A stretch of 64,000 bases of DNA, from assembly GCA_011037195.1 (NCBI GenBank), contig JAAEAF010004265.1, forward strand, positions 1-64,000. The letters are read 5' to 3'. The DNA is from Triatoma infestans. Lineage: Eukaryota; Arthropoda; Insecta; Hemiptera; Reduviidae. The first letter of the stretch is position 1, and each line of letters opens with the position of its first letter. Shown here one piece after another: positions 11,863 through 21,879 of this stretch. A program made the translations under genes and the position numbers. The notes below the pieces were generated by a model. That model saw only the letters and a program-made list of their open reading frames with translations. It was not told the DNA's origin and did no database searches.

Positions 11863-11876
11863 CCATTAAACATTAT

Positions 11877-12815
11877 AATTAACTGAAATAAATATAGATT
11901 TACATTTTTATTGGGCATTTTAATTATTATTTAAATTCTAATAGTCATTTAAAGTCTACTAGCAGTATTAATTTCCTAGAATTTGTCGTCCCTATCGTTC
12001 ACGATAGGAGTTGAATTTAATATTGTGTCATTTTCAAGAAGAAAAATCAAGAAGAGAAATACTAACAGGAGATTATTAATTTTATAAAAAACAAAAAAAA
12101 GTCTCGTTCGTAATAACTTTTTCCTATCGCATTTATTACAATCATCGATGAGAAATTGTCTTCAAACCGGTATTTCTAAAAGCTAAATATCTACATGTAT
12201 TAAAATCACATACCAATTTAGCAGTGGGCCAATATACTTGTAAGTTTTTAGTCCTCCCTTGTACTGAAGACGTTCAGCGGAACAACTGTAACACTTCTTA
12301 GAGAAAGATGAATTTTACAAGAACGTGTAAAAAGCGTCCTTATATGTAAGTATAAGTGTGTGGGTTTGGTATGTGTGTTGTATATGCCAGGAAGTTGATT
12401 AATTACTTTCAGGTTGACGGGGGAGGATTAGATTGCTGCATACAGTCGTCAGTTTGGAAGGACATGCTGGTTACACAACACAACAGTGCCTACAGAATCT
12501 CAGTGAACAGCGTTCTAAAACAGCAACTGGCGCCAACTTTATGCTAGATCTCTATTCAAATAAATTGATGTTGCTAATCATCCAACCATCCTCCATACGC
12601 ACACACCCCTCATACAGATATCTCCTCATATCTTTCACTTCCTATATATACCCATCTCTAAACATACACAAAAGAAATGTCAGAGTGGAGAAATTAATTA
12701 AGCGAATGATTATCAAGATATCTTTGTTTTAGTCTCTATCTGTGTGGTGGTATATTTATTTCAGACCCGTGTGCCACGTGACAACATTGAATCGAGTGTT
12801 TTCACGCAAATCTAA
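11877..12815. other. no gene recognised
   Basis: AT-rich sequence. Overlapping plus-strand open frames at 12356-12732 have no recognised motif. A polypyrimidine stretch and an AG at about 12748-12763 look like a splice acceptor ahead of the open frame at 12816. Confidence 0.4.
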
Positions 12816-13139
12816 ATGTCTGTAGCAGTTAAAGTAAAAACATTGCAAAAAAACAAAGTGAGGAATATAACCAGGGAATGTCGCAAAAAAAAATTCGGAG
12901 GGAGAGAAAGATTGGCAGAATTATTTGGATTTCTACCGTTTTGGAGATCTACCGATTTTTCAAAAATTTATCAAAATTACGATCTCGTTTCTCAAAAAAA
13001 ATGTATTGCAGCATTAAATGAAATTAGACTAACTTATTTATTGAACGAGTACCTCAACAGACAGGAAGCAATTAATTATTTAAACGAGTTAATAAAGTGG
13101 TCTCGGTTAACTAAATTTTGTAAATGTGCTTGGAGTTAA
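12816..13139 (+). CDS. unrecognised 107-codon open frame, possible orphan exon
   Basis: The frame begins at ATG 12816, directly after an in-frame TAA, so this is the first possible start. It encodes a basic protein of 107 residues with an N-terminal Lys/Arg cluster (about residues 7-30) and a predicted-helical, Tyr/Asn/Leu-rich second half, ending in a Cys pair (KFCKCAWS). I recognise no domain. Upstream, TATTTATTTCAG at 12752-12763 would serve as a splice acceptor, which would make 12764-12815 5' UTR. The context at the ATG is weak (T at -3). It could be chance in AT-rich DNA or part of an unknown transposon. Confidence 0.25.
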   Translation: MSVAVKVKTLQKNKVRNITRECRKKKFGGRERLAELFGFLPFWRSTDFSKIYQNYDLVSQKKCIAALNEIRLTYLLNEYLNRQEAINYLNELIKWSRLTKFCKCAWS

Positions 13140-13298
13140 CGTTTAAGTAAAATTAATTAGAACAGGTTATTTGAGTATATTGATCATTAAATGATAATAA
13201 TATGGTATAGATTTAGTTTATAACTTCTTTTTGAAACTAACACATTTTTTTTTAAATTATTATATTGACAATTGTTTCTGGAATAATTAGAGAGAATA

Positions 13299-13437
13299 GT
13301 TTATTTATTTATATTTTAGTTTATTAATTTATATTTAAGTTTATTTATTTATATTTTAGTTTATTAATTTATATTTTAGTTTATTTATTTATATTTTAGT
13401 TTATTAATTTATATTTTAGTTTATTTATTTATATTTT
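13299..13437 (+). repeat. AT-rich minisatellite, 20-bp unit in a 40-bp higher-order pair
   Basis: The unit is TTTATTTATTTATATTTTAG, alternating with a version that has TTAATT in the middle. The alternation is regular over about seven units, so the effective period is 40 bp. The array resumes at 13619-13712 after an unrelated insert. Confidence 0.85.
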
Positions 13438-13618
13438 ATTCCTGAAATTTGGCGCCCACATTCTGGAGTCGAAGGCGAGATCAGAAATTTCACTCGCCTC
13501 AGCACTCGCGTCCTCAATTATACTAGGGCTGATGTGAGGCGTTCTACAGGGTGCACAATGGGCCCAGCTGTGGTCTAAGTGCTGAATTTCTTTGGAGGCC
13601 CCGGGTTCTAGACTAGAA
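13438..13618. other. GC-rich insertion inside the minisatellite, class unknown
   Basis: About 180 bp with much higher GC than the flanking array. It has GGCGCCC and CCCCGGGTTCTAGAC stretches and no open frame. The minisatellite continues on both sides, so this segment probably inserted into a pre-existing array. A decayed SINE is possible but no clear A and B box pair is seen. Confidence 0.5.
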
Positions 13619-13712
13619 TAGAATATTTATATTTTAGTTTATTAATTTATATTTTAGTTTATTTATTTATATTTTAGATTATTTATTTATATTTTAGATT
13701 ATTTATTGTGTA
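13619..13712 (+). repeat. AT-rich minisatellite, continuation of the 13299 array
   Basis: Further copies of the TTTATTTATTTATATTTTAG unit; the last ones carry ATT in place of GTT at the junction. Confidence 0.8.
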
Positions 13713-13722
13713 TTATTAATAT

Positions 13723-13877
13723 TGAGTGTATTAACTTAATTTGCTCAGTGCAAGTCTATGTTATCACACTGTTTTGATGATGGGCGAACGCCCGAAACCG
13801 GTCGATGACCACCAGAAGAAGCAGGCTATCACGGAAAATATCTCTGATGCTTTCCAGCTCTGCGGACCAACCAAACA
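13723..13877 (+). repeat. HH1 hammerhead repeat, copy 1 (mutated core)
   Basis: It follows the HH1 consensus: GAGTGTATTAAC, then TTTGCTCAGTGCAAGTCTATG, TTATCACACTGT, the ribozyme region 13770-13807, AAGAAGCAGGCTATCACGG and CTTTCCAGCTCTGCGGACC. Stem II, GAAA, ACCGGT and GTC-GATG are intact. The core reads TTGATGA in place of CTGATGA and the upstream CATC is lost, so cleavage is unlikely. Confidence 0.8.
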
Positions 13878-14572
13878 AGTCTTGTATGGTTTTGAAATAA
13901 AAGACTCTTATCTATCTAGCTATCTACTAAGCCATAGGTTGATCACCGTTTAGGAGGTATTTCTTCATAAAACGCATAAAAAGCCAACAACTTTTATAAC
14001 AGGGACTTCTGGGGCAGCGGGTGTCATGTCTCCCTGAGGATTGCAGATTTATTATAATGAATGTTCCGCACATTTGTATAAAATATTGGGGAAGGTTAGA
14101 CATTTAATAAACATTAGAAGTTGGAAAAAAATTCGTCGGTAAAGGAAGGTGTGTAAGGTTTAACTTCAGATTTCTATTAAAGTAAATGGACGATGACACA
14201 TCTCGAATAAATTAGCAACGATTATAATAATAAGGGATTACAAATTATTTAAATTAAATTAGAATTGTGGCCCGATTTGTGGATACTAAATATATAAATG
14301 CTTTTAGGGAATATTTATAATATGAATAATGAATAAATTAAATTAATAAATCATAGTAGAAGGTAGAATGCATTTGTAAAATGAATTAGTGTATGGGAGA
14401 AGGGAAAGTGATAGCCGTGTTAGTGGTGAGAGGGGGTCAAATATTAAAAATAGTAGCATACATTAGTGGGTGCGTTCGTGCGTCGGTTTGCGAGCTTTGC
14501 TAGCGAGGAGAGCGTCAGCATGCAGTAGACAGAGTGGGGGGGACATGAGAGTGCAGGGCTAACGTAGCTAGT
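13878..14572. other. no gene recognised
   Basis: AT-rich, with a GC-richer stretch at 14460-14570 (GTGCGTTCGTGCGTCGG and similar). No open frame or recognised repeat. Confidence 0.5.
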
Positions 14573-14665
14573 ACGGAGCACTGGTCAAACTGCCAGAAAC
14601 AATTAGCTAGTTAACATCCATGCAACACACGGCCACACATATACGTCCATGTGTGCGAATATACT
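14573..14665 (+). repeat. 93-bp direct repeat, left copy
   Basis: It begins ACGGAGCACTGGTCAAACTG and ends GTGTGCGAATATACT. An almost identical copy (three differences seen) lies at 17553-17645 in the same orientation, on the other side of the Jockey-like LINE. Confidence 0.9.
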
Positions 14666-14849
14666 CATGTAATAGTAGTAGTAGCAGCCATACTCCAAAA
14701 CACATACACACACAAAAATATATATATGTATATAATATGTGCCAATAACATATCTACAATTAAAAAATAAAATAAAGGCATTTTACAAAACACATTATCC
14801 GCGTTATGTCTAAGACAGCAAATTTATGTAGGTAATCTTTTTACTTTCA

Positions 14850-15620
14850 CTCCCTAAAAAGAAAGATAAGTGTTTTTCGATGTAATGTGAAGACTATGTA
14901 ATTAGATTTGAGTTGATTCACCTTGATTCTCCACTTTCGAAGCCAGGGTTCAAGGATGTTGAGATGGGATTGAAGATGTCTAGCTGACATGACGGGATCA
15001 TTATGAGGGGATAGGATGGACGTATCGTCGGCGAAGGTGAAGGTGACAGTATCAGAATGTAGTGGGAGGTCAGCAGTATATACTATGTAAAGAAGGGGAG
15101 CGAGTATGCTTCCTTGTGGAACGCCAGCGTGAATAGGAAATATGGGAGAAAATGAGGTTCCTTGGACTACCATGAAATGGTGATCGGCAAGATATGATTT
15201 GAGGATGAGGTAATAAGTGGAAGGAAGGATGCCCTTAAGTTTCCACAATAAACCCGGGTGCCATACCCAATCAAACGCTTGAGAGATATCCAGGAAGGCT
15301 CCCGAGCAGTATTGCTTCCGCTCAAGGGAGGTAGCGATGGTATCTACAACTCTGTGTGCCTGGTTTATGGTAGAGTGATACCTGCGGAAACCGAATTGGT
15401 GATCAGTAATAATATTGAGTGGAGCTAATAGCGTATGGAGGCGGATAGAAGAAGTTTTTCAAACATTTTTCCCAGTAGAAGTAATAAACTAATGGGTCGA
15501 TAGAGGAAGGAGAATGACCGGGTTTGTTAGGTTTGGAAATCAGGTGGATTGAAGAAAATTTCCAAAGTATAGGGAAGTGAGTTGTTCTAAGCATGGCATT
15601 GTATAGGGATGTTAGGAAAA
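14850..15620 (-). pseudogene. Jockey-like reverse transcriptase remnant
   Basis: 133 codons open from 15248 down to 14847 contain HAGVPQGSILAPLLYIVYTA (about 15140-15075) and the catalytic FADDTSILS with the Asp pair at 15024-15035, then LNILEPWLRKWRIKVN. Upstream fragments in other frames include LWKFSSIHLISKPNKPG (near 15560-15510), the first RT block. The catalytic residues are intact but frameshifts and the 3' truncation inactivate it. Confidence 0.88.
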
Positions 15621-16359
15621 CGATGACCTTAGGTGAGAGCTGTAAGAGGATGCGGGTGTTGATAAGATCATATCCAGGGCTTTTTTTAGGAGGAATGATG
15701 CGGATTATTTTCTGAACTTGTTTTGGTGGAAATGCTTTAGACTGGAGTGAAAGAGGAAGTGGGATATCAAGTTCCTGGTGATGGTGTTGCTGTGTTGAGG
15801 GTCCTCAGTTATAGGATGGGGAGTAAAGACTTGAAAGAGGTAGGAGGCAAGGCAATGGACTTTCTCCTCGTCGGATTTCGCCCAGGACCCGTCAGGGCGT
15901 TGGAGAGGTTGAGAAGTATTTTTATATTTCAGGATCTTTTTTGTAGCGGACCAAAGTGAATTATCTTGTGTTGTGGGAGTAAGTGTGTATTTGGAGTATT
16001 GGTCGTTGTAGTACTTGTGTAATTCGTTAGTCAGCTATCTTGTCAATTGATTGAAGGTTTTTTGTAAGAAGGATAACGAGTGCGGTGCCAGCGGGCTCTC
16101 GCTCGCCGTTTAAGTGTGATAAGTGTCTGATGTAGAAAGGAAGGTTATAGGTTACAGATGCTTTGTGATATTGGTTGGTAGTAGTAGTAGTAGTAATAGC
16201 ATGGTGAAGACATTGTTGGACAGAGTTAGTTAGTAGTTCAACGTTATCGTCAACATGTGAAGTTGTTTTCAGAGAAACGTTTAAGTTAAGATTCTGTGTT
16301 ATGTTATCCCGAAAAAGGTCCCAGTCAATAGAGCCGTTTATGAGGGTTGTTCGAGCAGG

Positions 16360-16960
16360 TATTGGTTTGGGATGGATGCCAAGAGTTAGGATAACCGGGT
16401 TGTGATCGGAAGATAGGTCGTTTGGGACGAAGATATCAGTGGAAAGGGAAGTTAAGTTTGAACATATGAAGAAATCGAGTAGATCGGGGCGTTTAAGGGG
16501 AGAAGTTGGCCAGTAGGTTGGTTGGGAAGGAAATAAATAAGTGAGATTGGATTGAGAGTGAGCGTTATGGAATTGTCTACTATGTGGATTGGCCCCTCGG
16601 CAGCCCCATCAGGGGTGTTTTGCATTGTAATCACTACCTCATATAAAACGAGGACCAAGGGATGAGAAAAAGCAGAGGAAATTGTTTTGATGAATGGCGT
16701 GATTCGGCGGACATTATACCGCTGCTATGATATAGCAAAAGGGCTCCGAAAAAAGAGTTATCACGGTAGGTTGGAGATAAGGCGCCGGTTTGTAGGGTAT
16801 AAGGAAATGCGAAAGTGAAGTGCGGATGAGGATTGCGGATCCGGATTGCAGATCCATCATGTGCGGTCTCGTCTGGTTGATTGGTGTTATATGTAGTGTA
16901 GCCGGGGATGAAGAATCGAGACTTATCAGTGACGTGAGTTTCAGTTATTAAGGCCACTCT
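16360..16960 (-). pseudogene. AP-type endonuclease domain of the Jockey-like LINE
   Basis: The N-terminal block MALITETHVTDKSRFFIPGY begins at 16957; the Glu of ITETH is the metal ligand of the APE fold. Further along, in another frame, come DYNAKHPWWG-like sequence (about 16640-16605) and SSDHNPVILTLG (about 16415-16380), the last APE motif with its Asp-His pair. These nick target DNA to prime insertion. Frame changes between the blocks make it a pseudogene. Confidence 0.8.
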
Positions 16961-16980
16961 ATGCGTTTGTCGTGTAGAAA

Positions 16981-17552
16981 TATGTCGAGTTCAGTGTATG
17001 TTGGTTAAGTCCGTTCGCTTTCCAGAGAAGTATGGAGAGGGAGTGTAAATTAAGGGGCGGCAGGGAAGAAGGTGAGTAACCACTGAGGTTAGAAGTGTTA
17101 TCAGGGCCGTTATAAGGGATTGAAAATCAGTTAAGAACAAATTTAGGAGCGTGACGATATCGCCAGAGGAGGAAGAGATGGTAGGAGGGGAAGGTTTTGG
17201 GAAGTCTTAGACCCCGCGACCACCTGTGCAAAAGATACATTTTTGCTTGTTGGTTGGGGCTGCAATGATGGAAAATTACTTCTATTAAGTTGTGGTGGAG
17301 CTGGATTGCATGTTGGCTGTTTTCTCTGAGTAAATGGATACTCCTAGACGGGAGTTCTTCTTGCGCGCTGCAATTCTCGCATACTATCTATATACATAAC
17401 ATTGATTATATATAATACATTAATTTTTTAAATTTAGGTATACCAAATATTACAAAAATTTCTAATTTGGTAGTAGTTGGACTTTAAGCCTGACTAAAAA
17501 ATAGGCTTACAAACTTTTATTACAAATAATTTATTTAAAAAAATTGTGTGAA
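16981..17552. other. LINE 5' remnant and unassigned sequence
   Basis: The first part (to about 17370) has codon-like composition and may be decayed ORF1/ORF2 junction of the LINE. No zinc knuckle can be placed. The rest is AT-rich. Confidence 0.4.
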
Positions 17553-17645
17553 ACGGAGCACTGGTCAAATTGCCAGGAACAATTAGCTAGTTAACATCCA
17601 TGCAACACACTGCCACACATATACGTCCATGTGTGCGAATATACT
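17553..17645 (+). repeat. 93-bp direct repeat, right copy
   Basis: Matches 14573-14665 over its whole length with three mismatches. Similarity ends sharply at both sides of the two copies. Confidence 0.9.
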
Positions 17646-18770
17646 AATTAACTGTTTACTATAAATATAGGAGAAGGGATTACAGGTGTTGGTGTTTTGG
17701 AATATGTTTTAAAATGTGGCAGCGCCGACTACCAGCTCTCAGTAAAACAAAACACGGTAGTTTGAAAGATAATTCTAATCATCGCAACAAAAACATCAAT
17801 TTTATGAAAATATGATTCAATTAAAAGTAGCCAACTACAATTATCTAGGCAATTAGCAATCCACATTTGAAGAAAATCGTTGAATCCATTAAAACAACGG
17901 TGAAATCACTTTTTCGGTTGAGGGAGATTTTGGTAGAATTGTTCATATTGGATCCGATGGTGGCATCTAAAAGGGATATCGTTTGTACTTGTTCGATTTT
18001 TCGTTTCTTGAAATATTTTATTCACACACACATTCCAACCGTTCGCTAAACATTTTGACGTATTCCGCGTACCTCAAAACATGTGTTCCCGATGAAAAAT
18101 TAATTTCGAAAATTTGATATGTTCACGAGTGGCGCATCTGTAAGATCTGTAAGCAAACAATAAAAATTTGTGTGTAAGTTGGTACGTATATGTTGTCTGA
18201 GAAGAGCAATATCACTTAAAACGAAAAATAATTACCAACTGATATTCCGTTTGGGTTAACCCCACAAATTCGGCAGATCAATTCGACAGATCAATTCGCT
18301 TGAAATTCCTCAACCGGAAATTTTACTGAATGGAATTTTCTTTAAATTTTGCACACATTTATAAGTATATCATTTCATTTGCAACATTTTTGCAGGCAAA
18401 TTGACTTGACAGGCGTCGAATGAAATGGTGGCATAAGGCTTTCCTTTAAAATGCTAACTCAGTAGTTCGATATCACCTGTACAATGTTAATGGGAATTAT
18501 ATGTTTAATATGAAATAAATATGTTGCCAATTAGATGACTTTGAACAAAACTAGTTTTGATTGGAAGCCCTTTACTGAAAGATTTTTTTAAGTTTCCGAA
18601 ATTTCCTAAATAAAGCACGAACGAGTTTCGTGTCAGTAAACTTGGAATACTGACTACATACAAATACCTATTACTTTTCTTATCTATGATACTGATGGTA
18701 AGTAAACATGTTTTTACATTCCAAATTTGAAGTGTGTTGCGCGTTTATGTACGCCCATGTATGTATGTCT

Positions 18771-18772
<2 letters not shown>
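17646..18772. other. no gene; decayed X-family repeat pieces
   Basis: Blocks shared with other X copies are visible: GATCCGATGGTGGCATCTAAA near 17953, GGTTAACCCCACAAATTC near 18255, and CTTTCCTTTAAAATGCTAAC near 18440. No supported coding sequence. Confidence 0.45.

Positions 18773-18804
<32 letters not shown>
18773..18804 (+). repeat. (TG)n microsatellite
   Basis: Uninterrupted TG dinucleotides next to the 3' end of a minus-strand LINE, whose tail ((ATTCTA)-like, 18810-18832) runs into it. Confidence 0.95.
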
Positions 18805-18807
<3 letters not shown>

Positions 18808-18896
18808 TGTAGTGTAGAATTAGAATTAGAATAACGCAGAGGAGGGACTCCAACCCAGACACTGCAGCCTACCCATTGAGGCTTATTGTGCCAACC

Positions 18897-19735
18897 CTTT
18901 AATGTCTAGTAGAGAGAGGAATTCTCCCCTCTTCATGAGGTCCAGGACCTTCCCCACCAGTCCTTCTTGCAGTACGATATCCTCCGGTCTCAACCTGCCA
19001 AAGATCTCGTACCGCAATCTGCCGATTGCGATACAAATAAACAACAGGTGAGAGGCCTCTTCCTGACATAGTCTGCACAAGGGCTCCGACTCAATTAAAC
19101 CCACCTTGTGCAGATGTTTCTTGAACACACCATGCCCTGTAAACAGGCCCGCTATCAGACAAATCTGATACCTGCTTAAACCCAGGGTTTCTCTGGTTCT
19201 TCTCTTACATAGACCTGCCATAACCATTTTGCCGTGTTTTGCCTCAGTGCTTAGCCTCCAGTGGCGACTATGTTCTCTCCGAGTCTAGTCCCTCAGAGAT
19301 GCCCTCGCCATACTTTTGGTTATCCCTAGAACAGGTTCCGGCCCGCAGAATGGAGTGTTCGCTCCATTCCTGTCCAGTTGGTTGACTAGCTCATTACCTT
19401 GTATCCCCTTGTGTCCCGGCACCCAAACCAGCCGCACTTTATTGTGCCGGAAAAGCAACTCCAGAGATCTCTACACTCCCTGACTAGGAGGAAGTGATTC
19501 TGAAGGCCCCAAGAGTCTTCAGAGCTGCCTGGCTGTCCGAGAAGATGCATATCTCTCTATTCTTAGGGTCCATACGTAAATTCTCCTCAGAACAGACCTT
19601 TATAGCATAGACTTCAGCCTGGAATACCGTGGAGTATCCGCCGAGAGGCCTCTTAATGAGTACCTCCGGTTTGACCCCATATACTCCGGCTTCAGTTCCA
19701 CAGGTCATCCTGGATCCATCCGTGAACTAGGACCC
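18897..19735 (-). pseudogene. LINE RNase H and Cys-rich C-terminal domain
   Basis: FTDGSRMTCG begins right after a TAG at about 19730-19728; its Asp is the first RNase H residue. FQAEVYAI gives the Glu and IFSDSQAALKTL (about 19550-19515) the next Asp. After a poorly kept stretch, 114 codons from 19227 down to 18883 are open and include GHGVFKKHLHKVGL and the cluster CRLCQEEASHLLFIC, the C-terminal knuckle. Confidence 0.85.
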
Positions 19736-19763
19736 CACAGTCCAGCCTCGTTTCTCCCAGCTT

Positions 19764-20735
19764 TTAGCCCATTCCGACCTTAATGTAAAGAGCATCTGGA
19801 AGGGGACATCGAAGCGGTATGTTAGACAACAGCCTTCCCCAACCATAGTGAAGATAGGGCCTGGGTAAACCTTCCGTATAATGTCCAAGTGCTTGGCCAG
19901 GGAACTCTTCTGTTTCCAATGGCCATTGTTCATTAGTCTGTATGCAATGGCCCTCGCCTCCGCTTGTATCAAAAGATGTAGCGGAGGTCCCCCGCAGTAC
20001 TTCCAATGCTGCCGTTGGGGCACTCCAAAATGCCCCCGAAATCAGCAGGCACGCCAGCCTTTGCAACCCTGATAGGTTCCTTCTCGCGACCTGCTGTTCT
20101 GTTTTTGGCCAAACACACCAATGCCCATGGTGAGGACAGGTATGATGGATCGCGTACACAGCTAGTGGGTCATTTTGGGGGAAAGACCCCATGTTTTCTC
20201 GCAGGTTCTCTGTATAGCGTGTTCTAGATGCGCGTTGCAGATGAATCGGTAGTTCAAGATGACCCCCAGATATTTCACTTGACCAGACACTTCCAGAGTT
20301 CTTCCAAAGAAGTTCAGTGTGCTGTAACACTCAACATTCCTTCTTCTGGTAAATGGAACCAAAGTGGTCTTGGCAGGGTTGACCACCAGGTCTGCCCCTC
20401 TACGCCCCCTGCTGGACCTCCTGCACAAGCTCCCTAATAACCATCTCATGCCTGCCCCTGACCACTACCACTACATCATCTACGTAGCCAAGGACAGAGC
20501 ACCTCCTGCGATCAAGCTCCGCTAACAGTTCGTCTACCACCACGCACCACAGAAGAGGGGATAGAACAGCCCCCTGAGGGCATCCCCTTCCCCTAGCCGT
20601 AGTTTCAAGCGTCTCCTCATAGAGGCTAGCTATGATTCTTCTAGTTTTGAGCACGCTGCTAATCCAACTGATAATAGACCGATTTACACCATGCCTCTCC
20701 AAAGCTAGCATGTGTGTAATGCACGTGAGGTACAA
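19764..20735 (-). pseudogene. LINE reverse transcriptase palm and thumb
   Basis: 111 codons open from 20735 include SIISWISSVLKTRRI, then GCPQGAVLSPLLWCVVVDEL and GYVDDVVVVVRG, with the catalytic YVDD at 20475-20486. In an overlapping shifted frame follow VVNPAKTTLVPFTRR and VKYLGVILNYRF (about 20280-20240), the usual post-catalytic blocks. LQRLACLLISGAFWSAPT (about 20075-20020) is the thumb. The catalytic residues are intact; frameshifts near 20400 and 20165 break the protein. Confidence 0.9.
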
Positions 20736-20740
20736 CTTAA

Positions 20741-21330
20741 AAACGGAAAAACTGAAATTTAGTATTTCGTTTGGGGCTACCCAGAGGATATGACGATAAG
20801 ATTTTGTTCAAAATCGAGCCGAAAGTAACACATTAGTGAATCGATTTTTTTAGCCAATGGCAATTTTTTCGAAAATGGCACTAACGATTTCCTTTAAACA
20901 TTAAATACAGCATTCTATCTACATAATTTAAAGGGCTATATCTTATATTTGAAGCATTTTTTCGGGACAATTTATTTTGGGAGTGTTATTGGGGAGGATT
21001 GGAGTTATGCTTTCCTTTAAAGTGCCATTTTTGTTGACTATATGACTCTATCTGCTATATAATATTAATTACAAATAAAAGTGTGCGAAAAATTCCGAAA
21101 GAGTTTGAAAAAATAGATTGGCCGGAATTGCGAACAATTTCTATAGTTTTCTGCGATTTTCTCTATGACCTGGATTTTACACAAACTTAGTATACTAACT
21201 TTGCATACAAACACGTATCACTTTCGTTTGTAACTTTTTACCAAGGAAATTTACTAAATAGATGAGGTTATGCTCTCGCCTAAAATGTCGTTTTATTAAG
21301 TTCAAATTCATCCATTGAAATAGCATTCAA
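20741..21330 (-). repeat. X-family repeat copy with duplicated inner module
   Basis: Two successive blocks in the same order share the pattern: a TTTTCGAAAATGGC or GATTTTCTCTATG stretch, a TATC or TTATA spacer, TTTGAAGCATTTTT or CGTTTGTAACTTTTT, then AATTTATTTTGG or AATTTACTAAATA, then GTTATGCTTTCCTTTAAAGTG or GTTATGCTCTCGCCTAAAATG. So the family has an inner tandem module of about 250-300 bp. It matches 27115-27375 in the same orientation. Confidence 0.6.
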
Positions 21331-21557
21331 GAAAACTAAACATTTAACATTATAAGTTCGAAGTAAATTTGTCTGTACTAATAACTATATAAATTACAAC
21401 AGATTTTTTTTTATTATTATTAAATTGGTCGGTTTTTCTTTATCTTTTCGCTGGTTCCATTGGTGGAAGTTGGCAATATGGAAGTTGTTTCTAGTTTTCA
21501 TTAATGAAGTAGAAAATGTTATGAAGAAATTTAGTGAGGATCGGTCAAGAAAGAAAC

Positions 21558-21600
21558 ATTTCCCACGTTTCGACAGAGTTTCCTGTTTTTATCAAGGCTG
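21558..21600 (-). ncRNA. degenerate hammerhead-like motif downstream of the Penelope fragment
   Basis: On the minus strand: CCTTGATAA, then an ACAG-GAAACT-CTGT stem II, then GAAACGTGGG. The arrangement matches the hammerheads of Penelope-like elements, but the core departs from CTGANGA at two positions. It lies about 300 bp past the GIY-YIG coding remnant on the same strand, where a terminal-repeat ribozyme would be expected. Confidence 0.35.
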
Positions 21601-21879
21601 TAATCTAAAAATAATACAATGAGGAACCCAATGCGTTAATAATATTGTAAAATGTAGAATATAATAACAAAAAAAAAAAAGAAATAATTTTTAAATAAGA
21701 ATAATATTAAACTTACATATAGACAGTCATGAAGGTGTGGAGAAAGAATTTTTAAACATACACATTTGTTACATCGCAGAAATAAAAAAATAAAAGTTAC
21801 TAGTTTCTGTCTTAAATCATCTAGAGAAATGAAAGTAGGTAGAATAGGCAAAGAAGTGAAAGGGATTTGAGGTTATTTT

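Larger units (their letters stand above)
14850..16980 (-). mobile_element. Jockey-like LINE ORF2, 3'-truncated, minus strand
   Basis: Reading the minus strand from 16980 downwards: AP endonuclease, linker, then RT, in the usual Jockey order. The reading breaks off at about 14860, inside the RT after the palm, and is followed by unrelated AT-rich sequence; the thumb, 3' UTR and tail are absent. LINE insertions are normally truncated at the 5' end, so a missing 3' end means a later deletion or rearrangement. Two 93-bp direct repeats flank it. Confidence 0.85.
18840..20740 (-). mobile_element. RNase H-bearing LINE, minus strand, 5'-truncated
   Basis: From 20735 down to about 18840 the minus strand reads RT palm, thumb, RNase H, Cys-rich C-terminus and a short 3' UTR. 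Each part is recognisable but frames change several times. The order and the RNase H place it in the I/Loa-like LINE groups. The C-terminal text resembles that of the plus-strand LINE at 5194-6268, so both may be one superfamily. The 5' end, with endonuclease and gag, is missing. Confidence 0.88.

Noticed and set aside
13299..13712. CRISPR-like array (regular 20-bp units)
   Set aside because: Units are contiguous with no unique spacers; it is a minisatellite in eukaryotic DNA.
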